Positions 19,601 to 27,475 of a stretch of DNA of 64,000 nt are shown piece by piece. The notes under the pieces were generated by a model. That model saw nothing but the letters and a program-made list of their open reading frames with translations. It searched no databases and was not told where the DNA came from. How positions within the stretch are numbered: the first letter of the stretch is position 1; each line of letters starts with the position of its first letter. This stretch comes from an uncultured Clostridia bacterium (GTDB lineage: Bacteria; Bacillota; Clostridia; Oscillospirales; Acutalibacteraceae), in NCBI GenBank assembly GCA_947627135.1, contig CANQUV010000003.1:62001-126000 (forward strand), written 5' to 3'. Position numbers and translations under genes: made by a program.

Positions 19601-20203
19601 ATAAATCAGGAAAACAATAATTTATATATTGACGGACAAAATGTGCGGGTACTTGCAATAGTATCAAAAGTAAAAACCCAAATTACAAAAAATAATCAGA
19701 TTATGGCCTTTGTAAATGTAGAGGATCAGTACGGTGCAACGGAGATGCTTGTATTTCCTAATGTGTACGAAAAATATGCAAGTTTGTTTCGAGAGGGAAA
19801 TGTACTTGATATTTTTGCAAGCATAAGCATTAAAGAAGATGAAGACCCAAAACTTATGTGTAATAAAGTTGTACTAGTTACTAAAGAATCAAAACCCGAA
19901 ATCGTTAATAAAAATGTAATAAACAGAAGAACAGATATTTCAAAATCTTTTAACAATTCATCTTTTAAACCTGAAAATAAGCCAATGACCTTATATATCA
20001 GAATAGATAATCTTCAGGGAGAAAAGTTTATAAAAGCAAAAAGATTGCTTGAAATATTTGAAGGCAGAACACCCGTTGTATTTTACTTGACAGATACAAA
20101 AAAACAGCTTAAAGCACCTATGAGTTTATGGGTTGATTTAAATAATGTTCTGGTAAAGGAACTTAAATACCAGCTTGGCGATGAAAATGTAGTGACAAAG
20201 TGA
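16673..20203 (+). CDS. dnaE: DNA polymerase III subunit alpha (DnaE)
   Basis: A 1176-residue C-family replicative polymerase subunit. It has an N-terminal PHP domain (FVHLHVHSEYSLLDGA), a palm with catalytic aspartates in PDFDIDF (Asp397, Asp399, Asp401), the GPGRGSGAGSL motif, finger and thumb regions, an HhH segment, and a C-terminal OB fold. I place the start at the ATG at 16673 with AGGTGAG just upstream, rather than a GTG nine bases earlier. No PolC is in the window, so its relative role in replication cannot be judged here. Confidence 0.97.
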   Translation: MSFVHLHVHSEYSLLDGACRINRLASAAKKMGQNALAITDHGVMYGVIDFYRACKKEGIKPVIGCEVYVAPRTRFDKTFEFDKEYYHMVLLCENNKGYENLIKMVSKGFTEGFYNKPRIDDDLLKEYHEGLICLSACLAGEIPQKLLKGDYIAAKEKALYYKELFGENNFFLELQNHGIEEQHQTNPDIIKISHETGIPLVVTNDSHYINKDDSRNHRILLCIQTNHTINDEDKMEFKTDEFYLKSEEEMRTLFPDLQQAFDNTQLIADRCNVEFEFGVRKLPHFDVPDNEDHYEYFKRNCYKGLYKHYGNNPDKILIDRLEYELSTINRMGFVDYYLIVNDFVQYAHKVGIPVGPGRGSGAGSLCAYCIGITNVDPIKYNLLFERFLNPERVSMPDFDIDFCKERRGEVIDYVIRKYGADHVAQIIAFGTMAARNAIRDVGRALGIPYSNVDKIAKLVPNDLGITIEKALALNSELKNIYENDDQVKNLIDIAMALEGMPRHATMHAAGVVITEQPVSNYVPLSRNDDNIVTQFTMTTLEELGLLKMDFLGLRNLTVIDDAVRQIKVLNPDFNLDSINYDDKAVFDMMSQGNSEGVFQFESQGMKNVLTQLKPESLEDLIAVISLYRPGPMDSIPTYIDNRHNPSHVKYKHPLLKDILDVTYGCIVYQEQVMQIFRTLAGYSLGRADIVRRAMSKKKHDVMEKERRIFINGLTDNDGNIIVEGCLRRGVDEKTAISIFDEMESFASYAFNKSHATAYAVISYQTAWLKCHFPKEYMASLLTSVLDNLNKMAGYIAECHRLGIKILPPHINESFYKFTVVNKDIRFGLLAIKGLGRQFIDSIIKEREKGRYKSLYDFCERMYDKTMNIKALENLIKCGALDDLGANRRQMLAVAKTVLDSITFESRKNGKGQISLFDTDEDSKASSEPEMPNIEEFPISELLYMENDVAGMYLSGHPLNEYTDYANKAKTDKIGSIINQENNNLYIDGQNVRVLAIVSKVKTQITKNNQIMAFVNVEDQYGATEMLVFPNVYEKYASLFREGNVLDIFASISIKEDEDPKLMCNKVVLVTKESKPEIVNKNVINRRTDISKSFNNSSFKPENKPMTLYIRIDNLQGEKFIKAKRLLEIFEGRTPVVFYLTDTKKQLKAPMSLWVDLNNVLVKELKYQLGDENVVTK

Positions 20204-20254
20204 ATAAAATAACAAGGTGTGTATTGTGAAAATCATATAAATTTTAATTTGCTA

Positions 20255-20283
20255 TTGATATTTTTGTATATATGTTGTAAAAT
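20255..20283 (+). promoter_or_regulatory. Promoter of the ABC importer operon
   Basis: TTGATA (20255-20260) and TAAAAT (20278-20283) with 17 bases between them, about 50 bases upstream of the lipoprotein start, fit a housekeeping sigma-A promoter. Confidence 0.7.
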
Positions 20284-20335
20284 ATAGTCGATAATTTATC
20301 ACATAAAAGTGTAAAAGTAATCAGGAGGAATTTTT

Positions 20336-21340
20336 ATGAGAAAAACAAAAAGGGTATTAGCATTTGTACTTGCAACTCTTATGCTTGCCGTATGTTTTGC
20401 AGGCTGCGGAAGCAATACAACAACAAGTGAAGCCGGTGATAATGCTAACAAAGATTCAAAGGTATATAACATTGGTATCAGCCAGCTTATTCAGCATGAA
20501 GCTCTTGATGCGGCTACCCAAGGATTTCAGGATGCATTGAAAAAACTTTTGGGTGAAGATAAAGTTAAATTTGATTTACAGAACGCTCAGGGTGATTCAA
20601 CAAACTGTGCAACAATTGCAAATCAGTTTGTATCTTCAAATGTTGACTTAATTATGTGTAACGGTACAGGAGCATTACAGGCAGCTTTTTCAGCAACACA
20701 GGAAATTCCTATTCTCGGTACATCCATAACAGAGTATGGTGTAGCTCTTGATATTTCCGATTGGGATAATGCGTCTGTAAACGTTTCAGGTACATCAGAT
20801 CTTGCACCACTTGATAAACAGGCTGAAATGCTCAACGAGTTATTCCCGGATGCTAAAAAAGTTGGTATTCTTTACTGTTCAGCAGAACCGAACTCAAAAT
20901 TTCAGGCAACAACCATTACCGATTACTTAAAGGAATACGGTTATGAGGTTACAGAATATACATTTGCAGATTCCAATGATGTTTCATCAGTAGTAACAAG
21001 CGCTTGCGAAGCAAGTGATGTTCTCTATGTTCCTACCGATAATACAGCAGCATCAAACTCAGGAATTATTAATAATGTTGCAGAACCGGCAGGTGTTCCG
21101 ATTATAGCAGGCGAAGAGGGTATATGTTCAGGCTGTGGTGTTGCAACACTATCAATAAGCTATTATGACCTTGGATATAAAACAGGTGAAATGGCTTATG
21201 ATGTTTTAGTTAACGGTAAAGATATTAAAACAATGAAAATCGAATATGCTCCTGCAACAACTAAAAAATATGATGCAGACAGAGCAAAAGCCCTTGGTGT
21301 TAAAATTCCCGACGATTATGAGGCAATAGTTTCCGAATAA
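20336..21340 (+). CDS. ABC transporter substrate-binding lipoprotein (COG2984/ABC_sub_bind family)
   Basis: A 334-residue lipoprotein receptor. The signal peptide runs through residue 23 with an FAGC lipobox, so Cys24 should be lipidated and the receptor anchored outside the cell. The mature part is a two-lobed periplasmic-binding fold of the COG2984 type (IGISQLIQHEALDAATQGF; VGILYCSAEPNS; YVPTDNTAAS). Relatives in streptococci bind tryptophan or other aromatic amino acids, but nothing here fixes the ligand. It is the first gene of a receptor-permease-ATPase operon and has AGGAGG upstream. Confidence 0.92.
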   Translation: MRKTKRVLAFVLATLMLAVCFAGCGSNTTTSEAGDNANKDSKVYNIGISQLIQHEALDAATQGFQDALKKLLGEDKVKFDLQNAQGDSTNCATIANQFVSSNVDLIMCNGTGALQAAFSATQEIPILGTSITEYGVALDISDWDNASVNVSGTSDLAPLDKQAEMLNELFPDAKKVGILYCSAEPNSKFQATTITDYLKEYGYEVTEYTFADSNDVSSVVTSACEASDVLYVPTDNTAASNSGIINNVAEPAGVPIIAGEEGICSGCGVATLSISYYDLGYKTGEMAYDVLVNGKDIKTMKIEYAPATTKKYDADRAKALGVKIPDDYEAIVSE

Positions 21341-21356
21341 TTTAATGCGGTTAAAA

Positions 21357-21387
21357 TGGGGTGCCGTTTTATATAAACGACACCCCA
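21357..21387 (+). terminator. Intra-operon hairpin between receptor and permease
   Basis: TGGGGTG (21357-21363) pairs with CACCCCA (21381-21387), with an inner CGTTT/AAACG stem. The tail GAAATATTTTT is only partly T-rich. It may act as a leaky terminator or mRNA stabiliser, giving more receptor than permease. Confidence 0.6.
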
Positions 21388-21429
21388 GAAATATTTTTAA
21401 GGCAAAAATTTTAAAGCGGTGATAATGTA

Positions 21430-22407
21430 ATGGATTTTATTATTTCTTATTTTTCTTCGCTTAATCCGGTATCCTTTGTAACCTCCCTGCCAGGCAATAT
21501 TGCTCAGGGTATAATTTGGGGACTTATGGCATTAGGCGTATTTATTACTTATAAATTATTGAATTTTGCAGACTTGTCTGTTGACGGTTCTTTTGCAACC
21601 GGAGGTGCAGTTACAGCTGTTCTCCTACTTAACGGAACACCTATATGGGTTGCTATGATAGTTGCAGTAATCGCCGGATTGCTGGCAGGTCTTGTTACAG
21701 GACTTCTACATACACTTCTTGGCATACCAGATATTTTAGCAGGTATTTTAACTCAAATTGCTCTGTATTCTATTAATTTGAATATCATGGGTAAATCAAA
21801 TTTGCCTGTAAGCTATCGAAATTATGATTTGCTTATTTCATTAAGCAATATTCTTTGGGCGATCATTATAGGTCTTGTATTTGCGTTTGTGGTAATTGCC
21901 GCTATGTACTGGTATTTCGGTACGGAACAAGGTTCAACTATTCGCTCAACGGGAAGCAACCCAGCTATGAGTAAAGCTCAGGGTATTAATATTAATACTG
22001 CAAAGGTTATTGCACTTTCTCTTTCAAACGGACTTGTAGCACTATCAGGTGCTTTGCTTGCTCAGTATCAGGGATTTGCAGATATAAATATGGGCAGAGG
22101 TGCGATCGTTATAGGTCTTGCAGCCGTTATTATCGGTCAGGTACTTGGAGAGGCATTGTTCCGCAAACGCATTAATTTTATTATAAGACTCATTTTTGTA
22201 ATTGTAGGCGGAATACTTTATTATATTGCTATGGGAATCGTACTATGGCTTAAGATGCCTACCGATGATACAAAGCTCTTTACTGCTGTTATTGTAGCAA
22301 TATTCCTTGCAGTTCCGTATTTAAAAAACAAAAAAAATACCTCCTTCAAAAAAGTAGCTAAACAGAATTTAAAATCTGCTAATAAGGAGGATTCGGAAAA
22401 TGCTTGA
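21430..22407 (+). CDS. ABC transporter permease (COG4120 type)
   Basis: A 325-residue polytopic membrane protein with eight or more hydrophobic segments. NIAQGIIWGLMALGVFITYKLLNFADLSVDGS at the N-terminus is typical of the branched-chain-permease-like family paired with COG2984 receptors. STIRSTGSNPAMSKAQGIN is the cytoplasmic coupling region. It overlaps the ATPase gene by 8 bases, so it is certainly co-expressed. Confidence 0.93.
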   Translation: MDFIISYFSSLNPVSFVTSLPGNIAQGIIWGLMALGVFITYKLLNFADLSVDGSFATGGAVTAVLLLNGTPIWVAMIVAVIAGLLAGLVTGLLHTLLGIPDILAGILTQIALYSINLNIMGKSNLPVSYRNYDLLISLSNILWAIIIGLVFAFVVIAAMYWYFGTEQGSTIRSTGSNPAMSKAQGININTAKVIALSLSNGLVALSGALLAQYQGFADINMGRGAIVIGLAAVIIGQVLGEALFRKRINFIIRLIFVIVGGILYYIAMGIVLWLKMPTDDTKLFTAVIVAIFLAVPYLKNKKNTSFKKVAKQNLKSANKEDSENA

Positions 22408-23197
22408 ATTAAAAAATATTTATAAAACCTTTAATAAAGGTACTATTAATGAAAAAAGGGCTTTAAACGGAGTTGATCTGGTTTTAAACGAAGGCGATTT
22501 TTGTACAATTATTGGCGGCAACGGTGCAGGTAAATCTACAACCCTTAACGCTATTGCCGGTGTATGGCCTGTTGACAGCGGTTCCATTATGATTGACGGC
22601 ATTGACGTATCAGGTTTGCCTGAGCATAAGCGTGCAAAATATTTAGGAAGAGTTTTTCAGGATCCTATGACAGGAACAGTTGCGGATATGGAAATAGGAG
22701 AAAATCTTGCAATAGCTGCCCGCAGAGGAAAACGCAGAGGATTAAAGTGGGGAGTAACCGCAAAAGAAAAAGAACAATACAGAGAACTGTTAAAACAGTT
22801 TGAGCTTGGTCTTGAAGACAGAATGACCTCTAAGGTTGGTCTTTTGTCAGGCGGACAGCGTCAGGCAATAACACTTTTAATGGCAACAATTCAAAAACCT
22901 AAGCTTTTGCTTTTAGACGAGCATACTGCTGCACTTGACCCAAAAACTGCGGCAAAAGTGCTTGAATTAAGCGATAAGATTATTGAGGAAAATAATCTTA
23001 CTGCAATGATGGTAACACATAATATGAATGACGCAATAACCCATGGCAATAGATTAATTATGATGCATGACGGTAAGATAATACTTGATATTTCCGGAGA
23101 AGAAAAGAAAAATTTGACTGTTGAAGTTCTTCTCCAAAAATTTGAGCAGGTAAGCCATAGTAAATTTACAAACGATAGGGTTTTGCTGGCTGAATAA
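22400..23197 (+). CDS. ABC transporter ATP-binding protein (COG1101 type)
   Basis: A 265-residue nucleotide-binding subunit. Walker A is GGNGAGKST (about residues 38-46), the signature is LLSGGQRQA, and Walker B is LLLLDEHTAALDP, followed by the switch His in VTHNMND. It powers uptake with the upstream permease. It closes the three-gene operon; a terminator follows. Confidence 0.95.
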   Translation: MLELKNIYKTFNKGTINEKRALNGVDLVLNEGDFCTIIGGNGAGKSTTLNAIAGVWPVDSGSIMIDGIDVSGLPEHKRAKYLGRVFQDPMTGTVADMEIGENLAIAARRGKRRGLKWGVTAKEKEQYRELLKQFELGLEDRMTSKVGLLSGGQRQAITLLMATIQKPKLLLLDEHTAALDPKTAAKVLELSDKIIEENNLTAMMVTHNMNDAITHGNRLIMMHDGKIILDISGEEKKNLTVEVLLQKFEQVSHSKFTNDRVLLAE

Positions 23198-23231
23198 AAA
23201 AATAATAATTTAAAAATAATTAAAAAGAAAA

Positions 23232-23256
23232 ATCCACCGATAACGGTGGATTTTTG
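23232..23256 (+). terminator. Terminator of the ABC importer operon
   Basis: A perfect 8-bp stem (ATCCACCG at 23232-23239, CGGTGGAT at 23244-23251) with an ATAA loop and a following T-run. Confidence 0.88.
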
Positions 23257-23274
23257 CTTTAAATTTATTAATTA

Positions 23275-23433
23275 TTATTCTGCAGGAGAAAAATCTTCTT
23301 TACCTACACCACATAAAGGACATACAAAATCATCAGGTAAATCTTCAAATTTTGTGCCTGCTTCAATACCTAAATCTGCATCGCCAACTGCTTCATCATA
23401 GATATATCCGCATACATTACATACATATTTCAT
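23275..23433 (-). CDS. Rubredoxin
   Basis: A 52-residue Fe(Cys)4 electron carrier. The two iron-binding knuckles are CNVC (Cys5, Cys8) and CPLC (Cys38, Cys41), with the family segment [10 protein letters not shown] between and [20 protein letters not shown] near the end. GAAAGGAG lies just upstream of the ATG. Rubredoxins in anaerobes supply electrons to oxygen- and peroxide-detoxifying enzymes; no partner reductase or rubrerythrin is adjacent. It lies downstream of azlCD on the same strand. Confidence 0.96.
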   Translation of the reverse strand: MKYVCNVCGYIYDEAVGDADLGIEAGTKFEDLPDDFVCPLCGVGKEDFSPAE

Positions 23434-23472
23434 TGTGATTTACTCCTTTCAAGATTTATTATATACAATATT

Positions 23473-23799
23473 TTAATATATTAATCCAAAAGTTTCAAGT
23501 ATTATTTCACAAATAAATACAACTAAACAAGCTGAGCAAGAAACCAATATAAGACTTTTTCCCTTATAAGCCAAAAAAATTGCAGTTAAAATGCCTAAAA
23601 TTGCAGAATATGGAGAAGAAGTAGAGTATAAAACAGCTGGAAAAGTCATAGCCGTAAGAGTTGCATAAGGAATATAATATAAGAATGAGCAAATAAACTG
23701 ATTTTTTATCTTCTTTTTTATCATTGTTAAAGGGATTAATCTTATTAGATATGTAACAAGCGCCATAACTAAAATATAGATGTATATATTAACTTTCAT
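23473..23799 (-). CDS. azlD: AzlD-family branched-chain amino acid transport protein
   Basis: A 108-residue membrane protein with four hydrophobic helices. The TYLIRLIPLTMIKKKIKN motif near the N-terminus is the AzlD signature. It overlaps the end of azlC by 11 bases and should form a two-subunit exporter of branched-chain amino acids or analogues with it. The true substrate is inferred from the family. Confidence 0.9.
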   Translation of the reverse strand: MKVNIYIYILVMALVTYLIRLIPLTMIKKKIKNQFICSFLYYIPYATLTAMTFPAVLYSTSSPYSAILGILTAIFLAYKGKSLILVSCSACLVVFICEIILETFGLIY

Positions 23800-24505
23800 T
23801 TAAAGAATCCCCCTTTACAGGAAAAAGAAGGGCAGCAATTGAGGAAATTACAATAGTAATTATAATTACTCTAAATCCTGATGAAATTTCACTTAAATAG
23901 GGTATGTAATACATAAGACAGCTTAATATCATAGAACCGATTACTACATATAAAACACTTTTTTCTTTTTTAGATTCAGGCATTATTATAGCCACGAACA
24001 TTCCATAGATAGCTATACCTAATGCGCTTATAATATTACCGGGAAGAAAATCTCCAAATATTACTCCTATAACTGTACCTAAAGTCCAGCCGGGAATAGA
24101 AATACTCATAAGACCGTATGAATAAAAAGGTGATAACTCACCGGCTTTTGTTACACTTACTCCGAATATTTCATCAGTAATACCAAAGGCAATTAAAAAA
24201 CGATGATAAAAGGGAATGTTATATTTAAATTTTTGAGATAAAGCGCATGACATAAGCATATATCTAAGATTAATAACAAACTGTGAAAATGCCAATTCTC
24301 CGATAGTACCGCAAACAGAAATTATAGATAATGAAGCAAACTGACCGGCCGATGTTAGATTTGTAAGCGACATCAATCCTGCCTGAAAAACTGTAAGTCC
24401 TATTTTACTTGCCTGAATTCCAAAGGCAAAGGAAACAGCAAGATAACCCAGAAAAATAGGAAAACCATCTTTTATACCTGATTTATATTCAACTAACCTT
24501 TTCAA
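23789..24505 (-). CDS. azlC: AzlC-family branched-chain amino acid transport permease
   Basis: A 238-residue polytopic membrane protein. GIKDGFPIFLGYLAVSFAFGI at the N-terminus and NLRYMLMSCALSQKF in the middle are AzlC hallmarks. It is the larger subunit of the AzlCD exporter. It begins only about 35 bases after the rpmB terminator, so its promoter must lie within or near that hairpin, or it relies on read-through. Confidence 0.93.
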   Translation of the reverse strand: MKRLVEYKSGIKDGFPIFLGYLAVSFAFGIQASKIGLTVFQAGLMSLTNLTSAGQFASLSIISVCGTIGELAFSQFVINLRYMLMSCALSQKFKYNIPFYHRFLIAFGITDEIFGVSVTKAGELSPFYSYGLMSISIPGWTLGTVIGVIFGDFLPGNIISALGIAIYGMFVAIIMPESKKEKSVLYVVIGSMILSCLMYYIPYLSEISSGFRVIIITIVISSIAALLFPVKGDSLNES

Positions 24506-24540
24506 AACACTAGCCTCTCAAATTAAAAAATTGTAAACAA

Positions 24541-24570
24541 AAAATTCCCAAGGCGTTACTGCCTTGGGAA
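24541..24570 (-). terminator. Terminator of rpmB
   Basis: A perfect 10-bp stem, TTCCCAAGGC at 24545-24554 with GCCTTGGGAA at 24561-24570. On the minus strand it is followed by a T-run, so it ends rpmB transcripts just upstream of azlC. Confidence 0.88.
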
Positions 24571-24590
24571 AGAGCTTTTAGGTATATAAA

Positions 24591-24779
24591 TTAGTTTGCT
24601 CTTGTAACTTTACCAGAACGCAAACAACGGGTGCAAGCATAAACACGCTTTGGAGAACCGTCTACGATAGCCTTAACACGCTGAACATTAGGCTTCCATG
24701 TTCTGTTTGATCGTCTGTGTGAGTGAGAAACCTTGATACCAAATGAAACATCTTTTCCGCAGAACTGACATTTTGCCAT
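24591..24779 (-). CDS. rpmB: 50S ribosomal protein L28
   Basis: A 62-residue L28 of the zinc-binding (C+) form: Cys4, Cys7, Cys49 and Cys52 make two CxxC pairs. The [15 protein letters not shown] core is typical. It stands alone, with GGAGG upstream of the ATG and a terminator after it. The zinc form implies that the cell may also carry a zinc-free paralog elsewhere. Confidence 0.97.
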   Translation of the reverse strand: MAKCQFCGKDVSFGIKVSHSHRRSNRTWKPNVQRVKAIVDGSPKRVYACTRCLRSGKVTRAN

Positions 24780-24835
24780 GGTTTTGCACCTCCTTAAATA
24801 CCGTAAAAAGTAATTATTAAATAACTAACTCTGTT

Positions 24836-24864
24836 ACTATAACAGATTTGTAAAAAAAAAGCAA
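24836..24864 (-). promoter_or_regulatory. Promoter of rpmB
   Basis: On the minus strand, TTGCTT (24864-24859) and TATAGT (24841-24836) are 17 bases apart, about 60 bases upstream of the L28 start. Confidence 0.65.
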
Positions 24865-24943
24865 GTGTTTTTTTAAATTTTAACAAAAATTATTTGTAGG
24901 TTTAATAGATTTAAAAAATTATTCTACACAAAATAAAAATACA

Positions 24944-24972
24944 TTGACTTTATTGAGTAATTAGTGTAAAAT
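24944..24972 (+). promoter_or_regulatory. Promoter driving the long leader of the TasA-like gene
   Basis: TTGACT (24944-24949) and TAAAAT (24967-24972), 17 bases apart, form a good sigma-A promoter about 565 bases upstream of the TasA-like start. No other promoter as good was seen closer to the gene. Confidence 0.65.
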
Positions 24973-24978
24973 TTAGTA

Positions 24979-25538
24979 AAATCAATTACGATGCTCAAGT
25001 ATGATATTATGGTAGTGCAGAGGTTAAAAATCTTAAGGGAGGGATTTTATAAAATTAAAAAGGTTATGGCTTCAGCGCAGTCAGTGATTACTCTTTTGAA
25101 AAAACCTCTTTGTATTCCTGTAACGCACATCATTATGTGTTTGAAGTTAATATAATAGAAACCGTAGCAACCAAATATTATTAAAGCAGTCTTATAATTA
25201 AGTATAATTCTATGAAATTATACACACTTGTCTCTAAACAGCAATTCATTTTGTTTAGGCGTACAAAATTTTGTTAAGCTGCTCTGCCTCTGCAATATAT
25301 CTTAGCTGTTACTTATGTTAAATAAAACTTTAAGCAACAAAAGCTGAGGTTATAACATACTTATGTATACAGATGCATAATAAGAGGTTAGTGCAGGCTT
25401 AAAATGAATTTATTATGTAGTCCCAGTGCTTTGCATATGTGGATTTGCATAGACCCTCACTCCGATTTTTGAGTATTTTATGGGTGTAGGTTTTAATTAA
25501 AATACTTGAAATAATTTAATGAAAGGTATGAAGTTTAA
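24979..25538 (+). other. Long (about 560 nt) 5' leader with several strong stems, candidate structured RNA
   Basis: No convincing gene lies here. Complementary arms can be read in order: AGAGGTT (25019-25025) with AACCTCT (25103-25109); AGCAG (25185-25189) with CTGCT (25279-25283). The second pair encloses GTATAATT/AATTATAC (25202-25223), CTAAACA/TGTTTAG (25234-25258) and the palindrome ACAAAATTTTGT (25263-25274). A rod from about 25285 to 25399 follows, and AGTATTTTA/TAAAATACT (25472-25506) lies next to the gene. The pattern suggests a multi-branched RNA in front of, or processed from, the TasA-like mRNA. I could not match it to a known riboswitch, tmRNA, RNase P or 6S RNA. Confidence 0.45.
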
Positions 25539-26576
25539 ATGACAAAAAGTAAAACAACAAAAAGAGCTTTTTTGGCAAGCGTTCTGTCAGTAATTTTGTG
25601 CACGGCATTTCTTGTTGCATCTACTTTTGCTTGGTTTACAGATAATGCTTCCAGTGGTAAAAACAGTATAGAAGCCGGTAATTTGGACATTGAAATGCAG
25701 TATTGGAACGGTGACAGCTATCAGAATATTGATGATAATAAACCACTATTTGGTGATGAAATCAATTGGGAACCCGGTACATTAGTTTACAAGCAGATCA
25801 AAATTTCAAATGTAGGTTCTGTTGCAGCTAAGTACAGCGTTGCTATTGATGAGGATGATTTTGCAGCAAACTTTGTTTTGGAGCCAAATACCGGTATCGA
25901 CAGTGAAACTTATCCATATTTGGGTACCTATCGTATACTCGGTGATGTTATCCAGGTTGCCGTTTATCCGGGTACATTTAAAGATTTGGTAAATAAAGTA
26001 AATGATCAGGTTTCCGGTACATATAAAGAAAACGATAGAAATGTGGTTAATGCGGCAATTAACGAAGGAATCCTTGACTCTTTCGATTATCTTCTTGGAC
26101 CTACTGACTTGTATCATGGTAGTCTTTATGAGGGTGCCTTGGCTCCAAAGGGAACTAAAGAGCCAACAGAAATAACATATAAAACCAATTTTGATAGCGA
26201 TGAAACCACTGTATCAGTAACTGACGAAACAGAATTCACATTTATTGCCTATTGGATACCTGACCAAGGTATGTGGGCAGAAGGTGGTGCTTTTGATGAG
26301 CCGGGTTTTGTTGATGATGACTATAACCTGAAGAACGGTAAAAAAGCATCAGAATCAACAGATGAAAATGATGTGTACGATTGGGAGAGCGAAGATGGTA
26401 CTCCTAAAAAACTGACGGCAGATGCTGCTTCTGACAGCGGTCTTTACATTAACTTTAGTCTTACTGCTCACGCTACACAGGTTCCATATGAAGAAGATAG
26501 TTTCGGAAATGATTACGACAAAGACGCACAATATGACATTACGGAGCCTGGTGTTGCACCGCCATTAATCGGATAG
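25539..26576 (+). CDS. TasA/camelysin-like secreted protein with SipW-dependent signal peptide
   Basis: A 345-residue exported protein. Its N-terminal signal has the SipW-type form: Lys/Arg-rich start, hydrophobic core and then TFAWFTDNAS, with the expected cleavage near residues 30-33. The mature part begins with KNSIEAGNLDIEMQYWN and EPGTLVYKQIKISNVGSVAAKYS, the beta-rich layout of the TasA and camelysin family. TasA forms amyloid-like biofilm fibres in Bacillus; whether this protein does so is inference. The protein is strongly acidic. It faces, across a terminator pair, the minus-strand operon that encodes the SipW peptidase likely to process it. Confidence 0.82.
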   Translation: MTKSKTTKRAFLASVLSVILCTAFLVASTFAWFTDNASSGKNSIEAGNLDIEMQYWNGDSYQNIDDNKPLFGDEINWEPGTLVYKQIKISNVGSVAAKYSVAIDEDDFAANFVLEPNTGIDSETYPYLGTYRILGDVIQVAVYPGTFKDLVNKVNDQVSGTYKENDRNVVNAAINEGILDSFDYLLGPTDLYHGSLYEGALAPKGTKEPTEITYKTNFDSDETTVSVTDETEFTFIAYWIPDQGMWAEGGAFDEPGFVDDDYNLKNGKKASESTDENDVYDWESEDGTPKKLTADAASDSGLYINFSLTAHATQVPYEEDSFGNDYDKDAQYDITEPGVAPPLIG

Positions 26577-26598
26577 TTAAAAAAATATTTCTAATCAA

Positions 26599-26632
26599 AA
26601 AACACGCCTTTCTTTTTAAAAGGCGTGTTTTG
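26599..26632 (+). terminator. Terminator of the TasA-like gene
   Basis: A 12-bp stem, AAACACGCCTTT (26600-26611) with AAAGGCGTGTTT (26619-26630), followed by TTGCGTT. Confidence 0.85.
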
Positions 26633-26712
26633 CGTTAAAATGAATATTATAACTGATACAAAGCTCATATCTTCCGGTACTTACAATGAATAATTTGTAT
26701 CATATTAAAAAG

Positions 26713-26755
26713 CAAGCGGCTCTCTCACAATTCATTGTTTTGAGTGAGTCGCTTG
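26713..26755 (-). terminator. Terminator of the SipW operon
   Basis: CAAGCG (26713-26718) pairs with CGCTTG (26750-26755), continuing inward through CTC/GAG and CTCA/TGAG with single mismatches. On the minus strand a CTTTTTAA tail follows. Confidence 0.75.
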
Positions 26756-26769
26756 ATTCAAAGTTTAAG

Positions 26770-27450
26770 TTATTGCGAAGTTGTTTCGTCTAAAACCGAC
26801 TCGTAAGAAGTTTCGTTTTTAGTAACATTTTCAGTTGCCGATTCATCAGATGCAGATTGAGTGGGAATCGGATCGTTAGAAGCTAATTTACTATTAGGCT
26901 GCTCATTAAAATTGTATTCTTCTGTTTCTTTATTAAACTCTGCGGTTCCTTCCTCTGAAGGAGTATTAAATATGGAAGAGTCTGTAATATCCACAGTGCC
27001 TTTAAATAAACCCCATACAGGAATAAAGGCAAAATCAGAGTCGCTGCCGGGAATTAATGTAAAGCTAAAGGGTTGCCCTTTTTTTATGGTATCGGAATAG
27101 TAATTCCGGTTTCCGTTTTGTATAATGCAGTAGCCGCTGTTAGCTGTTCCTATAGGATTTAGTGTAATATAATAAGATGTGCCGGCTTTCAGTGAGAAGG
27201 TAGAATCAGCATTTTGCGCAATATCTTCGGAATTATAAGTGACTGAAACATCAAAGTCAAAGTTAGCAGCAGTAAACTTTTGTGGTGCAACATCAATACT
27301 TACGGTAAACCACGCAAAGGTAAGTCCTATCAGACAGGCTGTACAAAGGATAATTCCGATTAATGACGGCATTAGCATATATATTATGTTTACATTAGCG
27401 GATTTATTGTTTTTTGGCATATAACGCCAAACTTTAGGTTGCTTTTTCAT
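26770..27450 (-). CDS. Small secreted protein with SipW-type signal peptide, last gene of the operon
   Basis: A 226-residue protein. After a basic N-terminus there is a hydrophobic segment ending LTFAWFTVS (about residues 43-51), which is the SipW-dependent export signal. The mature part is short, beta-rich at first and then a Ser/Thr/Glu/Asn-rich tail of about 70 residues with low complexity. No catalytic motif is visible. It is likely cleaved by the SipW peptidase encoded directly upstream in the same operon (26 bases away). Confidence 0.75.
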   Translation of the reverse strand: MKKQPKVWRYMPKNNKSANVNIIYMLMPSLIGIILCTACLIGLTFAWFTVSIDVAPQKFTAANFDFDVSVTYNSEDIAQNADSTFSLKAGTSYYITLNPIGTANSGYCIIQNGNRNYYSDTIKKGQPFSFTLIPGSDSDFAFIPVWGLFKGTVDITDSSIFNTPSEEGTAEFNKETEEYNFNEQPNSKLASNDPIPTQSASDESATENVTKNETSYESVLDETTSQ

Positions 27451-27475
27451 AAATCACCAACCTCCGAATTTAGAA

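Noticed and set aside
25066..25155. A 29-codon frame in the long leader (starts MASAQSVITLLKK)
   Set aside because: No ribosome site at a usable distance; AGGGAGG is about 22 bases away, and the region lies inside paired arms. Kept as part of the leader.
24979..25538. tmRNA, RNase P or 6S RNA
   Set aside because: I looked for the tmRNA ends, the RNase P GAGGAAAGUCC core and a single long 6S rod, and found none.
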